From: Trichocoleus desertorum NBK24
GTDB taxonomy: Bacteria > Cyanobacteriota > Cyanobacteriia > FACHB-46
Direction of reading: 5' to 3'
Assembly: GCF_030409055.1 (NCBI RefSeq)
Contig: NZ_CP116619.1
Location: 2,494,628 to 2,558,627, forward strand
Length of the DNA: 64,000 nucleotides
This document shows positions 26,853 through 35,663 of the stretch, piece by piece. Under the pieces are notes generated by a model, which was given only the letters and a program-made list of their open reading frames with translations, did not search any database and was not told where the DNA came from. The stretch's first letter is position 1, and each line of letters starts with the position of its first letter. A program made the translations under genes and the position numbers.

Positions 26853-27566
26853 TTAGAAGAAAGCAGGACGATGGCGAATCAAGTTAAGAAACTCTTCGCG
26901 AGTTTTTTGATCTTCTTGAAACACACCCACCATCGCGCTAGTGACAGTCCAAGACCCTGGCTTCTGTACGCCCCGCATCACCATGCACATGTGAGTTGCT
27001 TCTATGACAACCGCCACACCTTTAGGATCTAGAATTTCTTGTACTGCCTCAGCTATCTGACGAGTCAAACGCTCTTGCACTTGCAGGCGACGACCATACA
27101 TCTCGACAATCCGAGCTAATTTGCTCAGGCCGACTACTCTTTGATTCGGAATGTAGGCAACATGAGCTTTGCCCATAAATGGAAGCATGTGGTGCTCACA
27201 GAGGCTAAAGACATCAATGTCTCGCACCAACACCATTTCATTGTGGCCTTCATTGAAGATCGCGCCATTCACCAACTCCTCCAAGGACTGGGTATAGCCA
27301 CTGGTGAGAAACCGCATGGCATCTGCCACTCGCTTGGGAGTTTTCAACAACCCCTCACGCTCTGGATCTTCCCCGACCCCTATCAGGAGAGTCCGGACAG
27401 CATCTGCCATCTCATCCTTGAGTTCGTTGTCTGCGGGAGGAATCACTTTGGCCTCTTGACCATGAAGTGTGTTGCGATCGGGCCGAACTTCAGGAGTTTT
27501 GGAATCAGACACAGCAGGTACGTTAGAGCCGTTAGCACTGTTGGAAGAAGCAGTAGTCATAGTCAA
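26853..27566 (-). CDS. folE: GTP cyclohydrolase I
   Basis: Converts GTP to dihydroneopterin triphosphate for folate and pterins. The 237-residue protein has a ~45-residue variable N-terminus, then [34 protein letters not shown] (zinc site Cys and His-His), [17 protein letters not shown] and [11 protein letters not shown] with the second zinc Cys. It follows the SDR gene by 48 bp on the same strand, in the conserved ado-aar-accA-SDR-folE order. Confidence 0.97.
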   Translation of the reverse strand: MTMTTASSNSANGSNVPAVSDSKTPEVRPDRNTLHGQEAKVIPPADNELKDEMADAVRTLLIGVGEDPEREGLLKTPKRVADAMRFLTSGYTQSLEELVNGAIFNEGHNEMVLVRDIDVFSLCEHHMLPFMGKAHVAYIPNQRVVGLSKLARIVEMYGRRLQVQERLTRQIAEAVQEILDPKGVAVVIEATHMCMVMRGVQKPGSWTVTSAMVGVFQEDQKTREEFLNLIRHRPAFF

Positions 27567-27614
27567 GGATGTTGTAGCTGCAAATAGGGGTTGCGTAGTC
27601 AGGAACGGAAAAAC

Positions 27615-28340
27615 TTAAAAAACTCCAGCATTTGGCATCAAAGTCAATTCTTCAATCACAGCTTGCTCTGGTAAAAGCACTGTTTGTAGAATCACTTGAG
27701 CCACGATATCTGGGGTTAACATGGCCGAGCGGTCGAAGTCGGCTTGAACTGTGTCAGTGTCCCAAATGGGTGTGTTAACTGAGCCTGGACAAATAGCAGA
27801 GACCCGAATGCCATTGGCTCGCTCTTCTGCGGCCAAGGTTTTGGAGAGCGCCATCAGACCAAATTTACTGACACAATAGGCTCCCCAATTGGGAAAAGCT
27901 TGTTGCCCCGCAATCGAGATGACATTGATGATGGTTCCTTGCTGGCGATCGCGCATCCCTGGCAAAATGCCTTGAATGCACTGCAATACGCTAGTCAGGT
28001 TGAGATCCAAGACCTGCTGCCAGTCATCTAACGGCATCTCCATCAAGCTTCCGGTATAACCCATACCAGCATTGTTGACTAGGATATTAATCGGGCCAAA
28101 ATCTGCCGCGATCGCGCTGATGCGGTCTTTGACTTGACCCACAGCCGACAGATCTAGAGGATAGGTTTTTACCTTCACCCCTGTCTGTCTAGCTTCATCC
28201 GCGACAGCTTCTAACTTGGATGCAGAGCGACTGACTAAGGCCAGATGAATTCCAGCTTTAGCAAACGCCAAGGCAGTTGCTTTGCCAATTCCACTGCTCG
28301 CTCCTGTAATGAGGGCGTGCCGTTCTATTAGAGAAGTCAT
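27615..28340 (-). CDS. short-chain dehydrogenase/reductase (classical SDR)
   Basis: A 241-residue NADP(H)-type SDR: HALITGASSGIGKATALAFA (cofactor site), NNAGMGY, catalytic Ser region NVISIAGQQAF, and Y-x3-K in YCVSKFG. The best-known relatives are FabG-like reductases, but this neighbourhood copy next to accA and the alkane genes has no proven substrate. A minus-strand promoter with an extended -10 lies 227 nt upstream, so it may be transcribed apart from accA. Confidence 0.9.
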   Translation of the reverse strand: MTSLIERHALITGASSGIGKATALAFAKAGIHLALVSRSASKLEAVADEARQTGVKVKTYPLDLSAVGQVKDRISAIAADFGPINILVNNAGMGYTGSLMEMPLDDWQQVLDLNLTSVLQCIQGILPGMRDRQQGTIINVISIAGQQAFPNWGAYCVSKFGLMALSKTLAAEERANGIRVSAICPGSVNTPIWDTDTVQADFDRSAMLTPDIVAQVILQTVLLPEQAVIEELTLMPNAGVF

Positions 28341-28566
28341 GCAATATCCTGATTCTCTTGCGTCAAGTCAAGCATTCCACACAACCACGATCTAAGACCA
28401 ATCGAGGGTATTCCCTTTTTGAAACAATGTCACTCCCATGTAATTTTGAGGAATTGCTCTCTCGTTCTTTGAATTCGTGTTTTACCTTGAGGCATCTGTG
28501 GAGAATCGCAGTCGGGGTTGGAGTCTCAAGCCACCGAGCAAAATGTAAAAAAATGTTACCTTGCGA

Positions 28567-28575
28567 ATTATATCA
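28567..28575 (-). promoter_or_regulatory. extended -10 promoter candidate for SDR-folE
   Basis: Read on the minus strand, TGATATAAT gives TGn plus a consensus TATAAT. It lies within the 342-bp gap between accA and the SDR gene. No good -35 was seen, which is usual for extended -10 sites. I see no gene in this gap. Confidence 0.4.
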
Positions 28576-28682
28576 CTCAGAATTGAGACCGCGCACCCTT
28601 CGCTGCTGGATCAAAGCCTTGGCTCAGCAACATACAAATCTAACCTAAGTCTGCCTAAGCGAACTGTAAGCTGCTCCCTCAG

Positions 28683-29663
28683 CTATGCGGAAGCCTCTAA
28701 GAAAACGCCAATATTACGAAACTTTTGATAACGTAATTCTCGCCGCTGTTGGTTCGTCATTTGGCTTAAGTCTTCCAAATGCTGCAAAAGGGCAGTTTTT
28801 AACGTTGCCGCTGCTTCCAAAGGATTCGAGTGAGCTCCACCAATCGGTTCTGGTAGAAGTTGATCCAAAATGCCAAGCCCTTTCAAATCCCAAGCGGTGA
28901 TCTTTAGAGCCTCTGCTGCTTGGGGAGCTTTACTGGCATCTCGCCACAGAATAGAGGCACAAGCCTCAGGGCTAGCCACGTAATAAACTGAGTGCTCAAA
29001 CATCAGTAGGCGATCGCCAACGCCAATTCCCAACGCTCCACCCGATCCGCCTTCACCAATCACTGTGCAAATAATAGGCACGTCTAAGCGAAACATTTCC
29101 CGGAGGTTGTAGGCGATCGCTTCCCCTTGCCCAAACCGCTCGGCATCCAATCCAGCCCAAGCCCCAGGCGTATTAATAAAGGTCAAAATTGGCATCCCAA
29201 AGCGATCGGCATGCTCCATCAATCGTATGGCTTTGCGATAACCACCAGGAGCCGCCTGACCAAAGTTACGAGCCACATTGTCCTTCGTGTCTCGCCCTTT
29301 CTGATGCCCCAAAATTACCACGGGCCGACCCGCAAACCGAGCCACACCCCCCACTAGAGCAGGATCATCGGTGCCGCCGCGATCGCCATGTAACTCCATC
29401 CACTCATCACTAATCGCTTGAATGTAGTCCAGCGTGCTCGGTCGGCGGGGATGGCGTGCTACTTGGAGTCGTTGGGCAGGAGACAAACCACTGAAGATTT
29501 CTTGGCGAAGTTGCAAAGCTCGCGCCTCAAGCTGACGGATCTGATCAGACACATCGACGTCGTTTTCTTCCGCAAGTTCACGAATTTGATGAATTCGTGC
29601 CTCTAACTCTGCCAGTGGCTTTTCAAAATCCAAAAGAAGCGGTTTGCGTTCAGTCGTTGCCAT
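28683..29663 (-). CDS. accA: acetyl-CoA carboxylase carboxyltransferase subunit alpha
   Basis: A 326-residue subunit that, with AccD, moves the carboxyl group from carboxybiotin to acetyl-CoA to give malonyl-CoA. Signatures: [14 protein letters not shown] at the start, the region from [47 protein letters not shown], and [15 protein letters not shown]. It lies 247 bp downstream of aar on the same strand, which links fatty acid supply to alkane formation. Confidence 0.98.
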   Translation of the reverse strand: MATTERKPLLLDFEKPLAELEARIHQIRELAEENDVDVSDQIRQLEARALQLRQEIFSGLSPAQRLQVARHPRRPSTLDYIQAISDEWMELHGDRGGTDDPALVGGVARFAGRPVVILGHQKGRDTKDNVARNFGQAAPGGYRKAIRLMEHADRFGMPILTFINTPGAWAGLDAERFGQGEAIAYNLREMFRLDVPIICTVIGEGGSGGALGIGVGDRLLMFEHSVYYVASPEACASILWRDASKAPQAAEALKITAWDLKGLGILDQLLPEPIGGAHSNPLEAAATLKTALLQHLEDLSQMTNQQRRELRYQKFRNIGVFLEASA

Positions 29664-29910
29664 GCCAGCGCCACACTACTCCGAAGTAACAGTTACAAAA
29701 AGATCCTAAGGCTTTCCACCTGCACCTTAAACCAGGCTACACCTTCGTGCACCATTGTTAAAGTTACCTATAATTTCCCAAGCTCAGCAGCAATCTCGGC
29801 CCCCAGTATGACTTGCTCATACTTTTAGGAAACCTCAGGAGGATTAAGTTTTCGTACGCTCAATCAACCCCAAAAAGTTAGCTGGCAAGTCGATTTTTCT
29901 GGTCTCTCAA

Positions 29911-30942
29911 TTAGCCAATTCTCTCTAGCAATAAAGGTTGGAACCCATGTTTGACGGAGGCGTGACCAATTTGCTCCATTTTGTCAACTGTAATTTGGTT
30001 GCGCCCCCAAGAAAAATTGGTGTGCCATTTTTCGAACTCTAGGAGCATGGATTCTGCAAAGCAGGCAAACAGTTGGCGTGCAGGCACATCCATGCTGACG
30101 ATCTGCATAATACGCCAATCGATGTCGAGGGAATGTTCTACGATACCGCCATTGAGAACATGGACACCAGGATGCTGAATCTTAGTTCCTAAGTTTTTAG
30201 GATAGCCCCCATCAATCAACAGACAAGGCTGCTTTAAACGAGACGGATCGATTTCTACGCCTTTGGGCATGCTTGCTACCCAGACTACGATGTCAGCTAA
30301 AGGCAGAGCTTCTTCTAGCTCCATAACTTTGCCGCGACCTAGCTCTGCTTGCAAATCGAGTAAGCGCTCTTGATTGCGAGCAATGAGTAGAAGTTCCGCC
30401 ACATCTGTCCGGGCATCTAGCCAGCGACAAACCGCACTGCCAATATCCCCGGTGGCCCCACAAACTGCAACCGTAGCTTGCGAGAGGTTAATCCCCAGTT
30501 GCTTGGCTGCCTGCTCTACTTGGCGACAGATGATATAGGCTGTGTGAGTGTTACCTGTGGTAAAGCGTTCAAATTCCAGCTTGATGTTACGAACTTGCTG
30601 GATTTGGTTCAGATTAAAATTTTCAAAGATGATTGAAGAGAAGCCACCCAAGGCAGTGATGTTGAGGCCGTGCTTTTGAGCATGAGCCATTGCATTAATC
30701 ACTTTGCGAGTCGCTGCTTTGATCCGCCGGGTCGCCAGCATTTCTGGCAAGAAGCAAGATTCAACGTATCTGCCCTCAATCTTTTGCCCCGTTAGACTAG
30801 TGACCGTGATGGTATCAACGATCTGCGGGGGAGCGCTGCACCAAAAATCTAACCCTTGGTCAGCATATTCTGGGTAGCCTAATTCTTTAGCAACGGATTG
30901 GGCGTGTTCTAAACTGGTGAGGTGACCGATAAGACCAAACAT
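29911..30942 (-). CDS. aar: long-chain acyl-ACP reductase (alkane pathway)
   Basis: Reduces acyl-ACP with NADPH to a fatty aldehyde, the substrate of ADO. The 343-residue length is standard. The Rossmann motif [15 protein letters not shown] is at ~161-175, and Cys294 in [11 protein letters not shown] falls at the position of the catalytic cysteine of the Synechococcus enzyme. The start [15 protein letters not shown] is typical. The 247-bp gap to ado contains a strong hairpin (31032-31070), so aar may have its own promoter or be attenuated. Confidence 0.98.
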   Translation of the reverse strand: MFGLIGHLTSLEHAQSVAKELGYPEYADQGLDFWCSAPPQIVDTITVTSLTGQKIEGRYVESCFLPEMLATRRIKAATRKVINAMAHAQKHGLNITALGGFSSIIFENFNLNQIQQVRNIKLEFERFTTGNTHTAYIICRQVEQAAKQLGINLSQATVAVCGATGDIGSAVCRWLDARTDVAELLLIARNQERLLDLQAELGRGKVMELEEALPLADIVVWVASMPKGVEIDPSRLKQPCLLIDGGYPKNLGTKIQHPGVHVLNGGIVEHSLDIDWRIMQIVSMDVPARQLFACFAESMLLEFEKWHTNFSWGRNQITVDKMEQIGHASVKHGFQPLLLERIG

Positions 30943-31031
30943 GGACGGTTAGGGAGCCTAAGATTCAGGCTAGCTTTAGGTTAGTGGTGATTGAAACGGG
31001 TGATGGCTAAAAGCACTTCAAGATACTACAT

Positions 31032-31070
31032 AAATTTGCCGATCAGCGAGTAGGTTCTGATCAGCAAATT
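31032..31070 (-). promoter_or_regulatory. long hairpin between ado and aar
   Basis: AAATTTGCCGATCAG (31032-31046) pairs with CTGATCAGCAAATTT over 15 positions with one mismatch, loop about 10 nt. No T run follows on either strand, so it is not a plain terminator. A role in ado mRNA stability or partial read-through to aar is inferred. Confidence 0.5.
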
Positions 31071-31189
31071 TGTGTAAGTACTAGATAGCGATCGCTCAGT
31101 GGAAAACAACTGATCTCGTGAGCAAAAAGAAGTTTGCAGAAGCAAGATTATGTCAAGCAACCTCAGAAGGGAGCTTCAAAGTTTCTAGC

Positions 31190-31885
31190 TTAAGCAGCAC
31201 TCAGGCCGTAAGCAGACATGCGCATGATGTCGCGAGTGGTAAAACCAATATTGCTCAGGGCTTCACCGTACTGGATCATAAAGTCTTCTACTAACGCTTC
31301 TTTTTCCATGCCCAAAACCTGAGCGTCTTTTGCAACTTGGTTCAACATGCGCCAAACCAACGGTAAGTTCTCTCGATTGGCTGTTTCTAGCTCAGCTTTG
31401 GCTGTTTCAAAGTTGGCTTTGAGCCATTCTTCGCCGTAGTTAAGATGGCTGTACTCATCTTTCACGACGCCTTCAGTAATTTTGCGCGCGAAGTCGTCAG
31501 CCACAGGAATATAGATGTTGTAGGCGGCGATCGCAAAGCACTCAATAATGAGGGATTGAATCAGCAGGCAAGTCACAACCTGATTGTTTGCCGCTGCGAC
31601 TTGAAAGTTACCGTGCAGGTCAGAGAAAAACTGACGAGCAAACTCCATATCCGGCGTGACTTGAAGGTTACGGCCACAGGCTTCAAAGCCTTTCTTGTGG
31701 CGGTTTTCCATTTTGGCTAGACTCACCAATTGATCACGGTTGTCCGGCAGCATTTCAGCCAGCTTCAGGTAATTTTCGTGAGCCTCTTGTTCGCCTTCAA
31801 TCACGATCGCGTTGATCCGACTGTAAGCATCTTTGTAGGCTGCGCTATGGAAGTCAATTTCTAGACTGGCCTCAAGCTGCGGCAT
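31190..31885 (-). CDS. ado: aldehyde-deformylating oxygenase
   Basis: A 231-residue ferritin-like enzyme that turns fatty aldehydes into alkanes plus formate. All six metal ligands are at the canonical positions: Glu32, Glu60, His63 (MENRH), Glu115, Glu144 and His147 (KDEYSH). It is first in the ado-aar-accA order. A perfect 19-bp palindrome lies 82 bp upstream. The start [17 protein letters not shown] agrees with homologues. Confidence 0.98.
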   Translation of the reverse strand: MPQLEASLEIDFHSAAYKDAYSRINAIVIEGEQEAHENYLKLAEMLPDNRDQLVSLAKMENRHKKGFEACGRNLQVTPDMEFARQFFSDLHGNFQVAAANNQVVTCLLIQSLIIECFAIAAYNIYIPVADDFARKITEGVVKDEYSHLNYGEEWLKANFETAKAELETANRENLPLVWRMLNQVAKDAQVLGMEKEALVEDFMIQYGEALSNIGFTTRDIMRMSAYGLSAA

Positions 31886-31966
31886 GGATCTCTTGTCTCC
31901 TCATCATGAATCAGTCGGTAATAGTTCAATTGGATGGAACTATGGACAAAGATTGCGACGGCTAAA

Positions 31967-31985
31967 TGTAAATTATTAATTTACA
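31967..31985. promoter_or_regulatory. 19-bp palindrome upstream of ado
   Basis: TGTAAATTATTAATTTACA has perfect 9-bp arms around a single T, 82 bp before the ado start and about 230 bp before the divergent permease. Its size and place suit a dimeric regulator; AT-richness means chance cannot be excluded. Confidence 0.5.
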
Positions 31986-32106
31986 ACCTAAAGTTACTTT
32001 ACCTTTTTTAACGGCGGATTGACTAAACAAGATATAGGAATATCACGCACTGATTCGTGAGCTAGTCGCTACAAAGCCACTCAAAACTCACGCTTTTATA
32101 ACTCTC

Positions 32107-32153
32107 ATGACCTTAACATCGACGATGAGTGGAAAAACTCACTCAATGGTCAT
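32107..32153. promoter_or_regulatory. nested inverted repeats upstream of the ABC permease
   Basis: ATGACC (32107-32112) pairs with GGTCAT (32148-32153), enclosing TGAGTG (32126-32131) paired with CACTCA (32140-32145). It ends 60 bp before the permease start. Confidence 0.35.
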
Positions 32154-32213
32154 ATTTACCATAACTATATATTTACAGTACGACGTTAAGAGTGGTGGGA
32201 GGCTGAACTAGTC

Positions 32214-33089
32214 ATGAACCCAAACTCGTCCCCAAAATTCCATCCTCACTCCCAACCTGCGGAACAGCCTATCTTGAGCTGGAACCAGGTTTTAGGCTGC
32301 TTGAATGGACTCCTGCTCCTGGCTGGCGCTGCGATCGTTCTGTTGCCCCTAGCAGTTGTTTTCTTCACGTCTTTGTCACCCACTCAGACGGTAGGTGCTC
32401 TTAGCTCACCCTCAAGATGGACTTGGGAGCATTACCGGGAAGCTTGGCAGCGAGGCCACTTTTTACTGGCTTTTGCAAATTCAGCGCTGGTCGCGATCGC
32501 TGTGACGGGGCTGCAAACGATTACTTCCGCTTTAGCGGGCTATGCTTTGGCTCGTTTCCAGTTTCGGGGTAGGCGAGCAGTGCTGCTTATTGTCTTGGCT
32601 ACACTTGTGATTCCGTTTCAATTGTTGGTGATTCCCGTTTTTCTGATTTTGAAGTGGGGTCACTTAATTAATACTTATGGGGCTTTAATTTTACCCACAG
32701 CAGCTAATGGGTTTGGCATTTTTCTACTAAGGCAATACTTTCAGACGATTCCTGTGGAGTTGGAAGAAGCGGCGGCGCTAGATGGAGCGACTCGTTGGCA
32801 GATTCTATGGCGAGTGATGCTGCCGTTGGCTCGTCCTGCTTTGGTGACGCTATTTCTGTTTACTTTTATTGGCGAGTGGAATGATTTGTTTAAGCCGCTT
32901 GTGTTTACAACTCGCCCGGAATTGCAGACTGTCCAGCTGTCTTTAGCCAGTTTTCAAGAGCAATTTACCAACAATTGGCCTTTGATGATGGCAGCAGTGG
33001 TGATCGCGACTGTTCCCGTGGTGTTGCTGTTTTTGGTGGGTCAGCGGCAGTTCATTCAAGGGATTGCGACTACGGGAATCAAAAACTAG
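32214..33089 (+). CDS. carbohydrate ABC transporter permease (MalG type), orphan
   Basis: A 291-residue inner-membrane permease with six predicted helices. The EAA loop EEAAALDGATRWQILWRVMLPLARP contacts the ATPase, and FTFIGEWNDLFKPLVF is typical of MalG/LacG/AraQ permeases. The partner permease, binding protein and ATPase are all missing nearby; only a small membrane protein follows. Sugar specificity cannot be read. Confidence 0.92.
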   Translation: MNPNSSPKFHPHSQPAEQPILSWNQVLGCLNGLLLLAGAAIVLLPLAVVFFTSLSPTQTVGALSSPSRWTWEHYREAWQRGHFLLAFANSALVAIAVTGLQTITSALAGYALARFQFRGRRAVLLIVLATLVIPFQLLVIPVFLILKWGHLINTYGALILPTAANGFGIFLLRQYFQTIPVELEEAAALDGATRWQILWRVMLPLARPALVTLFLFTFIGEWNDLFKPLVFTTRPELQTVQLSLASFQEQFTNNWPLMMAAVVIATVPVVLLFLVGQRQFIQGIATTGIKN

Positions 33090-33174
33090 AGAGTGGTTTC
33101 TCCGACAGGCTTGAAGCTCCAACAGTGCATGAAGCGGCTTTTATACTGAAAGACGGGGGCGCAGGAGTTAGAGC

Positions 33175-33441
33175 ATGCAGAAGTTGGGCTTGGTTTTAGT
33201 TGGGGTGTCGTTTTTGCCTTGGGCGGCGATCGCGTTTGTTTTACCTTGGCTACCGATCACGAGAACCCAAAAAACTTTGCTTATTCCTGTGTTGTTGGTT
33301 TTGGCAGAGATATTGTTTTGGCTGGGGTTGCTGATTGTGGGGAAGGAGGCAGCACAGCGCTATAGACAGTTTTTTAATTTCAAGGCTGTGTGGCGATCGC
33401 TGAAGCGGGGGATTAATCGATTAGGGCGCAACTTGAGGTAA
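33175..33441 (+). CDS. small two-helix membrane protein (transporter-suffix-like)
   Basis: An 88-residue protein with two hydrophobic helices (~4-27 and ~36-56), then GKEAAQRYRQFF and a basic tail. The pattern KLGLVLVGVSF...P...GLLIVGKE is that of small proteins annotated as transporter suffix domain, sometimes fused to the ends of transporters. It lies 85 bp after the orphan permease, which fits that name, but function is not known. Confidence 0.65.
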   Translation: MQKLGLVLVGVSFLPWAAIAFVLPWLPITRTQKTLLIPVLLVLAEILFWLGLLIVGKEAAQRYRQFFNFKAVWRSLKRGINRLGRNLR

Positions 33442-33449
33442 TCCGATCC

Positions 33450-33496
33450 TTGGGGGCACTCGCCCCCAAACCCCCGCTGAGGGACGGTTGCGTCCC
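33450..33496. repeat. GC-rich double palindrome repeat
   Basis: TTGGGGGC (33450-33457) pairs with GCCCCCAA (33462-33469); after CCCCCGCTGA, GGGACG (33481-33486) pairs with CGTCCC (33491-33496). The structure is that of a dispersed cyanobacterial palindromic element. It lies 10 bp past the small membrane protein. Confidence 0.8.
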
Positions 33497-33548
33497 CCAG
33501 ACCCCCTCCAAACGAAATTGACTGTAGGGGTTTCGAGTCTTTGGGTTT

Positions 33549-33597
33549 CTCACTCCTCACCTCTCACTCCTCACTCCTCACCTCTCACTCCTCACTT
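33549..33597. repeat. heptanucleotide tandem repeat (STRR type), seven units
   Basis: Seven units with no gap: CTCACTC, CTCACCT, CTCACTC, CTCACTC, CTCACCT, CTCACTC, CTCACTT. Short tandemly repeated heptamers are a known cyanobacterial feature. A TTCATCC-rich tract follows to about 33640, running into the 3' end of the next gene. Confidence 0.9.
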
Positions 33598-33612
33598 TAT
33601 GGCTCTCCCCCT

Positions 33613-34683
33613 TCATCCTTCCTCCTTCATCCCTTCCTCATCGCTCAAGTCTGTTTGAATGCTGAGGCGAATGGTTCGGGAGGATTCTAGGCTACCAATT
33701 TGGGTTTCGATGACTTCTCCGGAGAGGTGGTTGAGGCAGCTGAGGAGCGATCGCAGGTGGGGGGTGCTGGCTCCGCTGTCTACGTAGAGGCGATCGACTA
33801 AGCCTGTGACTCGCTTCCAGGTGGTGTAAAGCTTGGCGATGGTTTGTTCGAGTTGAGCGGCTTGGTTGACTAGATCTGCGGTAGCGCTGAGGGAGCCGAT
33901 GCGGAGGGCTTCTTCTAAGGCTCCTTCTAGGTCTAGGGACTCGTTGTTGAGGGCTTGGACGTTGGTGGCGGCTTCTAGATATTTGGCTAGATACTTGGCC
34001 TCTGAGGTGACTTGCTTGAGGGTGTCTACGTCTGGGCTTTCGGCTACGGTTTCGCGAAGTTCTGCCTGGTGCGATTCTGGCAGTTTTTCCATTTCCCGCA
34101 CGAATGGCGCTAGATAACGAGAGGGGATGGAGTTGGCGGCGGCTTTTTCTTTAATGACTTCTGGTAGCAAATCGGAGGTCATGGCGGTCCATTCGTCGGA
34201 GAGCTGCCGCACTTCACGTCGGGTAATGCGATCGCCTCTTCGCGCGGCATCACTCACCATTTGCTGCACTTCTGGCGCGGCTTGAGCGGTTTCGACAAAG
34301 GCGCGTTTGCTAAAGCGCTCAACAGAGTCGGTGTCGAGATAGCCGCCTTCTAGGAGGGTGTCGGCACTATCAGCTACCTCAATGAGGGAGTAGGCTTGGC
34401 TTTTGCTGATTTCTCGGTCTTGCAGCCACTTGAGGAATCCGGTGCCGCGTCCTTCACCTCCCCGTTTTTCACGATCGCGAACGGTGCGCAAAATTCGCCC
34501 CCGCCAAATATCAGTTTGCAGGTCAAAGCGATCGCAAACTTGCCAAGCTGCTTCTACCCGTTGCTGAAATTCTAGATCTGGAATCTGCTCATCTTCTGGG
34601 TCAGGCAGCTCGAAATTGAGTTCTAGTCCACCTTCTAGCGCAGCTTCGGCAAAGTCGGTGGGAAATTCAGGGGCTTGAACCAT
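33613..34683 (-). CDS. helical cyanobacterial protein, unknown function
   Basis: A 356-residue mostly helical soluble protein I cannot name. An acidic N-terminus (~20-45) leads to a basic region with GTGFLKWLQDREISKSQAYSLI, which resembles DNA-binding or DUF3102-like helices, then RFSKRAFVETAQAAPEVQQM and RGDRITRREVRQLSDEW, which recall ParB/KorB linkers. The C-terminal half is predicted coiled coil (LEQTIAKLYTTWKRV). Its last codons lie in a dispersed TTCATCC tract, so the end (DLSDEEGMKEEG) may derive from repeat DNA. A chromosome- or plasmid-partition-like role is only a guess. Confidence 0.6.
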   Translation of the reverse strand: MVQAPEFPTDFAEAALEGGLELNFELPDPEDEQIPDLEFQQRVEAAWQVCDRFDLQTDIWRGRILRTVRDREKRGGEGRGTGFLKWLQDREISKSQAYSLIEVADSADTLLEGGYLDTDSVERFSKRAFVETAQAAPEVQQMVSDAARRGDRITRREVRQLSDEWTAMTSDLLPEVIKEKAAANSIPSRYLAPFVREMEKLPESHQAELRETVAESPDVDTLKQVTSEAKYLAKYLEAATNVQALNNESLDLEGALEEALRIGSLSATADLVNQAAQLEQTIAKLYTTWKRVTGLVDRLYVDSGASTPHLRSLLSCLNHLSGEVIETQIGSLESSRTIRLSIQTDLSDEEGMKEEG

Positions 34684-34826
34684 GAGAAACCATGTGCAGA
34701 AAACAGCCGGATCATTATGACATGCCTACAAGGGGTTGCCATGAGAAAAACTGACCAAAAAATTAGGTAAGTTTGCGATCGCCCAGTCTTGATTACCCAA
34801 CCGATCGCCGCACCCCTTAGTCGTCC

Positions 34827-35312
34827 TTAACCGCCTGTAAACTGGCGAAATAGCCAACTAAAAACTAAAAAGCTCAAGGTCACCACACCAATAAACACAA
34901 TCAGCAGTCCTAGCAATGCGGCAACCACAATCCAACGGTTGACTGAGTGGGCATTCGCAGGCGCAACTTTGAGATGATCTTCGAGTAAAGCGACGTTTTT
35001 GGTATTCGCCTTCCAAGTGACATCTAAGAAATCGCCAAATACGGGGACAGTGCCAGCTACTGTATCAAATAGTACATTAGACAGCATCCGGGTCAAGGTT
35101 TCTTGAGACACTCCCAATTGGGCACCTTCCCAAATAATGTAGGCCGAGAATAAAAAGCTAGCGAAGTCTCCGCCACCGGGTACAAGCCCTAGAATCGGGT
35201 CTAGCCCAAAACGGTAGCGAGTCCCTGGAATCGTAATCGAGTTGTCGAGCAGGTGACTGAGGCTACGAATTCGCTTGAGCCGAGCAGTTTTGGCATCTGA
35301 ATCGAGACGCAT
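34827..35312 (-). CDS. DUF4112 membrane protein
   Basis: A 161-residue protein matching DUF4112: LLDNSITIPGTRYRFGLDPILGLVPGGGDF, LFDTVAGTVPVFGDFLD and KANTKNVALLEDH are the hallmark segments. Two short hydrophobic stretches lie in the domain and one strong helix at ~132-153. Function unknown across the family. It is divergent from the next small gene across a 210-bp AT-rich gap. Confidence 0.85.
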   Translation of the reverse strand: MRLDSDAKTARLKRIRSLSHLLDNSITIPGTRYRFGLDPILGLVPGGGDFASFLFSAYIIWEGAQLGVSQETLTRMLSNVLFDTVAGTVPVFGDFLDVTWKANTKNVALLEDHLKVAPANAHSVNRWIVVAALLGLLIVFIGVVTLSFLVFSWLFRQFTGG

Positions 35313-35522
35313 GAGAGGTAGCCAATGAGGTTGGCAATTTAGAGTACTAGAATCTTCCTATCTTGTCACGTTGCCACCGTAGAATTATTAACACTTCTGA
35401 TACCAACTCACGCAAAAAACACATAGCAGGAAGTTGTATCAAGAAACACTGGTAATGTTTGGCATAACCTAATTTTCCGAGCCAGAATATAAAACAGCTC
35501 AAATCAAACATCAGGGAAGATT

Positions 35523-35660
35523 ATGGACCCTTTATTAGGTGCGCTAATCGCGGCAGCTACTGTGATTGCTTTACAAATTGCGACTTATAAGCCACCCAAA
35601 GAAACTAAGAAAATTAGTGTAGTAATTAGTGGTAAGACTTACGAGATTACTGAGAAATAA
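35523..35660 (+). CDS. 45-residue small membrane protein
   Basis: Reads MDPLLGALIAAATVIALQIA, then a basic, beta-prone tail ending TYEITEK. One N-terminal helix (~4-20) anchors it. AGGGA lies about 10 nt before the ATG. It stops 3 nt before the TTG start of the reductase gene, so they may be translated together. No family recognised; too short for routine gene calling. Confidence 0.55.
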   Translation: MDPLLGALIAAATVIALQIATYKPPKETKKISVVISGKTYEITEK

Positions 35661-35663
35661 AGC

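Noticed and set aside
33549-33597. CRISPR array
   Set aside because: Units are 7 bp with no spacers; it is a tandem heptamer repeat.
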